A stretch of 14,829 nt of DNA from Haplosporangium gracile (Eukaryota; Mortierellomycota; Mortierellomycetes; Mortierellales; Mortierellaceae), in contig JAAAUF010000183.1 of assembly GCA_015499985.1 (NCBI GenBank), positions 38,656 through 53,484 on the forward strand, written 5' to 3'. The notes under the pieces were generated by a model, which was given only the letters and a program-made list of their open reading frames with translations, had not been told where the DNA came from and did not search any database. How positions within the stretch are numbered: the stretch's first letter is position 1; every line of letters begins with the position of its first letter. A program made the translations under genes and the position numbers. Below, piece by piece: positions 1 to 7,991 of the stretch.

Positions 1-706
1 TTTTTGACGAGCAGCCTTCTAGTCCGGATCCCGACTAAATGCGGGATCGTTTGTCAGCAAGCTAACAAGCCGCAAAGTCAAGCTTGTTCGCCGAAGATAG
101 AAGATCCAGATGCGGAAGAGGGGGGCCAGGTGGTCCAGCAAAAAACGAGATGGACCGACCGGTACGGAGATTTTTATGTATCTTTTGAGTCAAAATACTG
201 AGCAATCGACTGAAAGGAAGAGAGATGGAGGGAAGAGGCGGGATACGGAAGGAGAGCTCGGTTTATTATAGAGAGTGGGAGTGGGGGCCCAGATGAAGAG
301 AGCCGAGGCCTGTTCCGGTTCCCCTCTTTCTCTTTTTTCCCCTTTTCTCCTTTTATTCTAGTCCAGGGTTAAACAACCAACAAGGTAATCTATGAACAGG
401 CAACAACAATGGGAAAAAAGAGAATGGGTAAAGTAAAAGCCCAAACTTCTATTTGCCTCTTGTTCGGTTCCCCCTGCTTTGGATAATAGTTCTAGCCCTT
501 GTTCACATGGCGCACATAGAAACCAGAGAGAGTAAGAGAGAGCACGGGTGAGATGTGGCTAGTTTTTTTTTTTGGGAAGCTACTATAGCTTTTGATTCAA
601 CCCAAAACACAACAACCGAACAACTGAACAAAGGTAGGGGTAACCAGCAGGGAAGGAGAGGCGGGCTTATTGCCCAAGTCATCTGGTTGTTTGCCTCTAT
701 CTTTTT

Positions 707-718
707 CTTCCTTCCTTT

Positions 719-754
<36 letters not shown>

Positions 755-775
755 TCCTTCTTTCTTTCTTTCTTT
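707..775 (+). repeat. TTTC microsatellite
   Basis: A nearly pure TTTC tandem tract with a few CTTC/CTTCC interruptions. One strand is all pyrimidine and the other all purine, with mirror symmetry. The open frames across it are Ser/Phe/Leu-rich on the plus strand and Lys/Glu/Arg-rich on the minus strand, as expected by chance from the repeat, and are not genes. Confidence 0.95.
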
Positions 776-1561
776 GCGTGTTGGAGGATTGGTGTCACTG
801 GAGTTCCTTCATTGGCGTAACAACACCTCCGACCTCCACTGTTTGCTATTCTTTGTGAATTGGTTAGTCGTCGTTTAAATTGAAATAGCAGTTGGAGCAC
901 GTTGTTGGCCCTGTGCGCCAAAGCGCCCCAAAAAAAAGGTCAGCGACGACCCAGCCAGTCAACCAGCCCAATGCACCAGTCAAGACGAGAGTGATTGCGG
1001 AGCAATAAATCGAAGGAGAGGGACCAAAGGAGCAAAACAACAAAAGAGAGCCAGCAGTTAGCAAAACAACAAAACTCTCACTACGTCAACACGCTACCTT
1101 TACCCCGATCATGGATGTGTAGATGGGTGGATGTTGGATGGCGGTCGACTTTGGTTGCTCAAACTATTAATAAGAGCCTATCCCGTCCCCTCCTTCCCCC
1201 TGTATTGATTTCCATTCAAGTCGATCGACTGTAACCAGATGACTTTCTCGAAGGAATGGATGCCCTGTTTTAAATTTCGCACAAGGAACGATTGATTTTG
1301 ACTGCGCTTATTGCGCTACGCTAGTCCTTCTTTCGAAGGGTCGATCGAAACTGAGCACCAAAAAAAGGGCACCGTTTTCTCTCTCTCCCCACACAGGCGC
1401 GGCGTATTTTGTTTGCATTAGCATTGGTACATGTCCAGAAATGACAAAACAAGGAAAAATAAGGTGGAGAAATATTTGGAGAGACAGAGTCTGTATGTCT
1501 GTGTGAGTGATAGAGCACCATTTTTTGTTTTCATTGAGAGCGAAAGTAAAGAGAAAGTAAA

Positions 1562-1609
1562 GGGAGGGAAAGGGAGGGAATGGAGGGGAGTAGGGGGGAA
1601 GTAGGGGGG
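1562..1609 (+). other. G-run cluster, potential G-quadruplex
   Basis: Seven runs of three to six G lie in 48 nt. The first four (1562-1578) fit the classical G3-N1-G3-N3-G3-N1-G3 quadruplex pattern with very short loops. The runs lie about 0.9 kb upstream of the MYSM1-like start, on the coding strand. Folding and function are inferred from the pattern only. Confidence 0.5.
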
Positions 1610-2390
1610 AGAAGAGTACAAGTTGGAGATGGAGGTGCGAGCCCAAGAGAGCACTTTGCTTTTTTTCCTAGAGGGAACTTACTCCGAGGAGTTTTTTCAC
1701 AACAGCAAGTTACTAATGATAGATATCAGCAAATGAACCTAGGGGGAAAGGAGGAGGGCGATGGCACGTAAATAAGGGAAGGGATTCGAAATGAAGGACG
1801 TCAATTCATCTATTTCGTTAGGTCTGACCTGACCAGCTCTTATGCCTTTTATCCAAGCTACTGCTGTAAGTTAGGTACATGGGAAGGAACAGTGGCCTGG
1901 GTGTCATGCTATTTGGCTTCTTTTCTTCCCGCGCTTATCGTTTCGAACTTTGAATTAGCATAGCTTGCTTGCCATTTTTTAATCATTTTGTTATTAGATT
2001 CATCGAAGCCTCCTTTATTCATTTTCTTGAGATTTTATTTTCTTTCCCGTCGGTTCCCAAGGATTAATTATTTTTTGGCGCATGATGATTTGGGTTGGCT
2101 GGGGTCTAGGAAAAAAATCAAGAAGGGTGAGAGGGAGACAGAGGGCAAAGAGGGAAAAGAGGGAAAAGAGTAATCTTTTGCAGGGAGTAGGAGCGGCAAA
2201 AAACCGGTCTGTCACCGCCAGTCCCGGATTTGTTGTGAGACGGTCCTCATGTGGAGGAGCAAGTATTTTGTTGGCGTTTGAGACGGGGTCCAACTGGAGA
2301 GTAACAACAAAGGTATCATTGTATGCGATCACGAAAACAAAGCAATTGAGGCACAAGCGGGACAGCTAGTGATTCTCTGAAAGGAAAAAG

Positions 2391-2398
2391 TGACGTCA
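2391..2398 (+). promoter_or_regulatory. CRE palindrome TGACGTCA
   Basis: A perfect TGACGTCA octamer, the binding site of ATF/CREB-type bZIP factors, lies 149 nt ahead of the MYSM1-like ATG. The position suits a fungal promoter element. Occupancy is inferred. Confidence 0.5.
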
Positions 2399-2510
2399 CG
2401 CGAATCTGAATCCATCCGCGAAAACAGAAACTCAGGGACCCTGAGATCGATTGAAGTTCTACCATCACTACAAAAAAACTCACTCTTGCTTTTTTACTCG
2501 CACAACCTTC

Positions 2511-2534
2511 ATGACCCCTCCTTCCCAGCAATAA
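2511..2534 (+). promoter_or_regulatory. Seven-codon uORF before the MYSM1-like gene
   Basis: An ATG at 2511 opens a seven-codon reading frame ending in TAA at 2532-2534, 12 nt before the main ATG at 2547. It is in the same frame as the main gene but closed by its own stop, so it cannot extend the protein. Its ATG context is weak (T at -3), whereas the main ATG has A at -3, so leaky scanning is expected. It matters only if transcription starts upstream of 2511, which the sequence does not show. Confidence 0.4.
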
Positions 2535-2546
2535 CCACTCAACAAC

Positions 2547-5500
2547 ATGCCACCTAAGAAATCGACGTCCGGCGGCTCCAAGCCGACCAAGAAACAAAAA
2601 CTCAACGACAGCTCATCCCTCGACACCACGACTGATAGAATTCTGAGTAAGGAAGAAGAAGAAGAGATGAGCTCGGCACTGATTGCTCAACTTTTGGCAC
2701 AAGAAGGCGGAGGGGACGGAAACGGGTATTATGCAGAGTACAATAACGACATTCACTATGGAGGATTCGGTGGTGGGGGTGGACGTGGGGGCGACAGTGA
2801 TTATTCGGACGAAGACGAAGATTATCGCCATGATTATAACTATAAGCCAAAGTCCAAGTCCAAACGCGCTGGTGAGTGAAGCAAATCTTTTACCTGCTAG
2901 ACATAAAGTTTTATTTTTCTATGCGATTTTCCTTTTCCACTTTCAGTGTATTTTTTTTTTACTCCTGTGATTGGCGCTTTACTCTTTCTTGTTTACACAT
3001 ACAGTATGTTGTTTATTAACCAAAACTACGCGTCATTATTTATTTGTGTTGAACTCGCCATGATCATAGCCGGTAGGAAGAAGTCAAAGCCCGCGCCTGC
3101 GCCTGTTGCCAAGCCAGCCCCTAAGCCTGCTGCAAAGTCAACACCAAAGTCAGCTCCCTCAGCAGCAGCAGCAACTACAGCCACCGCCACAGCCACTCCA
3201 GTGACTACTACTACAACTTTAGAGACCACTATCAATACAGCGTCCAATGCAACAGAGACGGTGGCCGTTGTATCATCAGGCGAGAAAGCAGTGGCTCCTT
3301 CATCTACCGATGCTGGAGATGGAATAGCAACAGCAACAAAGGCAGAGGTCGCTGCAGCTCCGGCAGTACCTAAAGTCAAGCCTGTCAAGGAGGCGCCTGC
3401 AGGATACAATACTGGAGTTTACAGCGAAACGGAGGAGAGGGCTTTTGTTGAGGCGCTCGATATCTTTGGCCGCAACTGGCGCAGTGTATGCATACTTTTT
3501 TTTCTGTTATTTTGCAATTTACTTATCTGGTTGGATAAGTTCATCACATCACTCACTTACCCATCAAATGATGTCAAATAGGTCGAGCAACACGTTGCGA
3601 CACGCGATGCTAACTCGATCAGGAGTCACGCTCAAAAGCACTTTATCAAGTTATTCAGGGACAACATACCCTTGCCAGCCAAAGTGCTGGAATCAGGACC
3701 TGGATATACTCTCTCTGGAAACGACCTCAACCCTTACTCCTCGGCCGCACGGCCTTATCTTTCACAGAGGATGTTGGACGATCCTTCGCTACTCCCTATC
3801 CAGGGCGGCACCATTTTCACACCGGATTCTACGGCGGCTATCAAGGCTGAGAAGGCGCAGGCAAAGGAGAAGAAAGTCGTCGAGGCTTCAGAAGCGAAAG
3901 ATGCAAAGGAGTCCATGAAGGAAGCTGTCAAAGAGATGAAGGAGCTTAAAATGTAATTCATCTTGGAATTAATTTATGCGGTCAACTATTCCGTTTGGAA
4001 CGCCACCAAAATATCCATCAAAAATGTTTGCTAACCCCTCTCCGTGAAAACAAAACATAGTCGCAAAGCTCCCAAGGTCCACAAGGAGTCCTCGCGCGCC
4101 AGAGTCGACAACTCATCGGATGAACCAGTCTACACCGGAAGGACAGACTATTCGAAAGCACGCCTTCGCAGTGCTCGAGACCGTTCCTCGATCCACTACC
4201 GTCAAATGGCCAGTGACCTGGATCCCTTGACAATGGTCAAGTGCGAACCCTTTTGTGGACAACCCAATTCGGGTATAGTCGGATGTCAGCCCTTTGGGAT
4301 CAAGGTCCAGTCGAACGTTCTTTTGGGGATGGATTTCCATGCTCATTTGATGACCTCTGAGATTATCGGATTCCTCGCTGGCGAATGGACCCCTGCTACG
4401 AGGACGATTCATGTCAAGGCGATTTTCCCCTGTCGATCGCTGCCAACGGAGCACAACCATATCAATGTGGAAATGGATCCGACATCAGAATTTGAGGTCC
4501 GGCAGGAGATTGAGAAGCGGAATATGCGGATTGTGGGGTGGTATCATTCTCATCCTACTTTTACGCCTGATCCTTCGTTGGTCGATATTGAAAACCAGAC
4601 CAGTTACCAGAGTCTGTTCAAGGATGAGGCCATGAACGAGGAGCCCTTTGTCGGCGCCATCGTCGGTACATATTTACTCTGCCTTTTTTTGGATTTCATC
4701 TGTTTTGGCTATTCGGGTTCGTTGTCTAACTGTGGCTAATACGTTTACACATCGTCAATGTGACAAATAGGCCCTTATGATGAGAGGTTGCCTGGGCTGT
4801 CATCTGTGATCAACTGGTTCTATATCAGCCAGTCGCCCCAGGAACGTGGCCACCCCAAGCGGCTAGTCTACGACTTGATTGAAGACGAAAGTCTTCCTGA
4901 GGAAGAGTCCTCTCTCTGGGTAAGCTCTCTCGAAATAATGTAATCGAATCCGCAAAAGAAGTGGCAAGTATTACATTAACATGCTAACACGTTAACTTTT
5001 TTTTGCGTTTAACTTCAAACTCAATAGGTGAAGCTGTTTGACGAGTATAGGGATTCGCCAGAGCGGACAAACTTCAAGGAGCAGTGGCGTCAGGAAGAGA
5101 ATGAAACTAAGCTTCAGAAGATGTTGGTGTCGTTGGGTCGCCGTATGCCGTGGCTCAGAAACAGTCTTTTGAAGAGCCAGGAGCAAGAGCAAGAGCAAGA
5201 GCAGGAGAAGGAGAGGGAACAGGAAGGTGCTGTTGCTTCTGAGGATGGTCAGAACGTAGATGAGGCTGCTGGCGAGGCTGCTGCTGTTGCTGAAACTCCA
5301 GCTGTTGCTGTTGTTACTGTTGGTGGTGAGGCTAATGAGCCTGCTATTATGGATCCCGAGATCTTGCTCAGTGCAGCTGTTTTTGGGGAAGAAGAGAAGG
5401 TTGTGGAAGACGAGGATGTGGCTGTGTTGGCCGTGCTTGCGGCGGAGGTTTTGGCGACGTCAAGTTCAACTGACAGCAGCGGTGACTCTATGGAGGGTGT

Positions 5501-5987
5501 TGAATTTACTGCTCCTCAAGAGGAGAAGGATGGCGAGAAGAACGGTGAGAAGGCTGAGAGTGAGGATATTGAAGTCGAGTCCGAGCCCGAGGCCAAGGCC
5601 AAGGCTGAAGAACCCAAGGCTGAAGAATCCAAGGCTGAGTTTGAAGATGACGCGGGCGACGAGGACGAGAATGAGGATAAATATGAGGATGTGTCACTGG
5701 ATGTGGGAGAGACGGACGGCCTCAAGTCCCAAGATCAGGGCCAGGCTCAGGGCCAGGGGATGGAGCGCAGTCTCAGCAATGCGTCCCTTGCCTCTGCAGC
5801 ATCCGCATCGTCGTCCGCGTCGTCGGCATCATCGTCGCTGTCGTCTTCCTCGGCAACGTCGTCGTCTCATCAGAGCCAGGGCAGTAGTAAGGCGTGGGCG
5901 GCGGCGACATTTGGCGGCTTGATCAAGGATCCGTTCCTGGCGCTTGTTGAACAGGAGTTGTCGGGGTGGGAGTCTGTTATTGGGTAA
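2547..5987 (+). CDS. MYSM1: MYSM1-like SANT/Myb and MPN(JAMM) histone H2A deubiquitinase
   Basis: Inferred join: 2547-2871, 3070-3485, 3582-3952, 4061-4665, 4771-4919 and 5028-5987, giving 941 residues; frames close at every junction. The N-terminus is Lys/Ser-rich, then Gly/Asp-rich, followed by a Lys/Pro/Ala linker. A SANT/Myb domain (about 226-272) ends in the motif SHAQKHF. The MPN domain (about 450-600) carries a complete JAMM zinc site: Glu479, His533-Ser-His535 and Asp546, with the exact HSH-x7-S-x2-D spacing in GWYHSHPTFTPDPSLVD. An active metalloprotease is therefore expected. MYSM1 relatives remove ubiquitin from histone H2A in chromatin. I see no SWIRM domain between SANT and MPN, unlike animal MYSM1. 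The tail is acidic, with a Gln/Glu tract (673-688), Lys-Ala-Glu repeats and a Ser-rich run (about 871-910). The first intron has an in-frame alternative acceptor. A related MPN protein such as MPND is the alternative; family confidence is high, exact orthology moderate. Confidence 0.85.
2872..3069 (+). other. Intron 1 of the MYSM1-like gene with two possible acceptors
   Basis: The donor is GTGAGT at 2872. Two acceptors keep the frame: TTTCAG ending at 2946 (75-nt intron) and CATAG ending at 3069 (198-nt intron). I chose 3069 because the 123 nt between them would encode 41 very hydrophobic residues in a nuclear protein, and because nearly all other introns here end in TAG. The choice is not certain. 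Confidence 0.6.
5178..5225 (+). repeat. Gln/Glu-coding tract
   Basis: An imperfect CAG/CAA-GAG alternation inside exon 6 encodes residues 673-688 as Gln-Glu pairs ending in KEREQE. It is low-complexity coding sequence just after the conserved post-MPN segment, and likely length-variable. Confidence 0.85.
5601..5639 (+). repeat. 15-nt coding repeat (KAEEP/KAEES)
   Basis: Two full 15-nt units starting AAGGCTGAAGAA (5601 and 5616) plus a partial third (5631) encode KAEEP-KAEES-KAE in the acidic tail of the MYSM1-like protein. The near-identical DNA units point to recent slippage-type expansion. Confidence 0.85.
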
Positions 5988-7991
5988 AGCGAACACCAGA
6001 CAACGCACACTGCACAAGCCACAGCGTACAAAAAAACAGCACAAAACGTGCATTTGTTTTTTTTGTCTATTCGTTTTTTTTCTTCATACTGTATATAGTC
6101 GTAGTTTTTTTCAATTCAAAGTGCTTTATTTCCACTCTTTGCGCAACATGTGGAGAGGGAACAAGTCGAGGGTTGGAATTGTGAGCAGTAGAGTTGTTGT
6201 AGTCCAGCATATAGGATGATTCTGTAGGTTTTCGAGACTGGAGGGTAGAAGTTAGAGAAGAGAAAAAACACAAAAGGAGAAAGGGAGCAGACGTCGGTGA
6301 TACGGGATTAGTAACGTCTAATGCACAAGGGCCAACCGGCCGAACCGTTCCGTAAAACAACAACAATAACAAAAAGGTATGATTCTAGCGTGGAATACGG
6401 GTTATGCTTGAAGGAGGAAACCCGGATGGTGGTTTATTAACGCTGCCATTTTGTCACTTCTTTCTTCCTCTGTCCATTTTGAGGAGAGAAAATGATAAAA
6501 GTAAACAAACTTGACGAAGCACAAAACACTAATAATACAAACAAAAGAGCGCGTCAAAGAAGAAGGATTGATAACAGCTGATGTTGGGCGAGGTGAGTAG
6601 GTGAGTGAAAGTAGAATCAATGAGTGAACGAAATAGGGATAAAAAAATCTGCATGGTCTTCATGTATGGAAGAAATTGAGAAAAGTGACGAGGTCAAAGA
6701 AATGGAGGCGGAAGGTAGCTGCTTGCTGGATGGGTCTCATTGGCCCGACCAGTTTATGTGGAGGAAGAAGGTGAATCAATGAGTGCAGGAGTAGAGTAGA
6801 CTATTAGATGGGCGTTGGGCGTACTTTTGTTTTTCTTAATGCGAATGAGCAAAGTGGAAGAGAGTGGAGTAGGGAGAAGACAAGCACTCCACATTCCGCA
6901 TCAAAACAGAGTGAGCAAAAGAAAGAGAGAGGCGAAAACAAAAAGAGATTGACACAGCATAGGGTCTCAAAACTCAATTTTGATGGTGGTACAAGGAAAT
7001 GAAGAGGAATTCAAGAGAATGGGTAATCATTAGTAGACGCCATGGTAGCTTCTTTTTCGAGAGGCAGTGTAGCTGCTGTTGGTGTTACTGCGAGTAGCTG
7101 GAGAGTGATACCAGTTAGGTAATTGGAAATCCCGGGACCCCTAGCAACCAATCTATCATAAATGAATAAGTCATGTTTCCAAAAAAACGACTCAAATAAC
7201 TCATGCGTAATGTACCAACCGAATGCGCGCACGGTGACCAGAAAAGGTGAAATGAATGAGTTGGTTTGAATTGAAGGTGTTGTTGGCGCAACAGCAACAA
7301 TAGACAAGCACAATGCGGTTGCTAAAGTGAACTTTGTTGACGCTGGCAAATGCATTCTTTTTGACACATGCACATTGTCTTCTTGCTTGCTTGCTCTTTG
7401 GCTAATGTTCCAGCGGGAGGAACCATGTTACCTACTGCCTTTGGTGGTGCACAATTGTCTTTGTGCCCTGAAATGAACAACAGGACGAGCAAGGTGGGCA
7501 AACGTGAGCGCATTGTACTTGGGTGTTTGCTTTAAGCAGAAGGTAGAGGAAAACCAATTGGAGAGATAAAGAACAGATTTTCTTCTTTCTTTCGTCTTTC
7601 TTCTTCTTCAACTTTGCATTGATCCATTGTTCAGACTCTTCCTTCTTCCCTATCTTCCTCTCCTTATTCCATTACGGCTGATTTGATTCCCCCACAGCCG
7701 CGACCGTTTATTTCTTGAAGTCCACCAGCTTTTCTGATTTGTTTCGTGTCCTTCCATTTTTATCCCTCCTTTATCTCTTTTCACTTCTCTTCTTTCCTTT
7801 CTCTTCAACTCTTTCCCTTAATCCTCTCCTTCACACACACAAGACGCTCTCACTCACTCCCTTCGTCTCCTTAGTCCTCACATTCTCATTCATATTCAAC
7901 TCTCCCTTGTCAGGCCACCCTTCCTTTCTTCCTATTCTCATTCTCTCAACTTATCAACTGATTCACCACCACCACACACACACACTACACA
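5988..7991. other. 2-kb spacer between the MYSM1-like and TTC7/YPP1-like genes
   Basis: The left part is the presumed 3' UTR of the MYSM1-like gene, T-rich with a TATATA (6092-6097) resembling a yeast-type 3'-end efficiency element; no AATAAA is seen close by. The middle (about 6240-7000) is purine-rich without a recognisable gene. Minus-strand open frames at 7011-7373 and 7322-7513 have signal-peptide-like starts but no known domain. The right part (about 7566-7960) is the pyrimidine-rich leader of the next gene. Confidence 0.6.
7566..7960 (+). promoter_or_regulatory. Pyrimidine-rich promoter/5' leader
   Basis: This stretch is dominated by C and T on the coding strand, as is common just upstream of and within 5' leaders of filamentous fungal genes. 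No plus-strand ATG occurs from 7476 to the start codon at 7992 (516 nt), so the first ATG a scanning ribosome would meet is the one chosen. A CAC/CA run (about 7965-7990) sits directly before it. No TATA box is apparent. Confidence 0.55.

Larger units (their letters stand above)
1..2546. other. Gene-free 5' spacer
   Basis: I see no supportable gene in this stretch on either strand. Open frames are short, lack recognisable domains and are often made of simple sequence. One frame is open from the window edge to a stop at 199-201 and could be the tail of a gene lying to the left, but it is not recognisable. The stretch holds a TTTC microsatellite (about 707-775), a G-rich/purine-rich block (about 1545-1615), a 12-bp palindrome (1219-1230), an ACGTCA core near 1799, and the presumed promoter of the MYSM1-like gene in its last few hundred bases. 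Confidence 0.6.

Noticed and set aside
4..201. Open frame from the left window edge to 201
   Set aside because: No recognisable domain or splice context. It could be a gene tail cut by the window edge, but there is not enough to call it.
555..921. Open frames on both strands across the TTTC tract
   Set aside because: They are repetitive products of the microsatellite, without conserved sequence.
2015..2356. Minus-strand frame of 113 codons upstream of the MYSM1-like gene
   Set aside because: No domain and no supporting splice or start context; it lies in the presumed promoter.
3026..3409. Minus-strand frame opposite exon 2 of the MYSM1-like gene
   Set aside because: Ala/Val/Gly-rich mirror of the low-complexity Ala/Thr/Pro coding stretch; an antisense shadow.
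5260..5922. 220-codon frame overlapping the last MYSM1-like exon
   Set aside because: Leu/Arg-rich shadow created by biased codons of the acidic low-complexity tail. The other frame continues a conserved protein.
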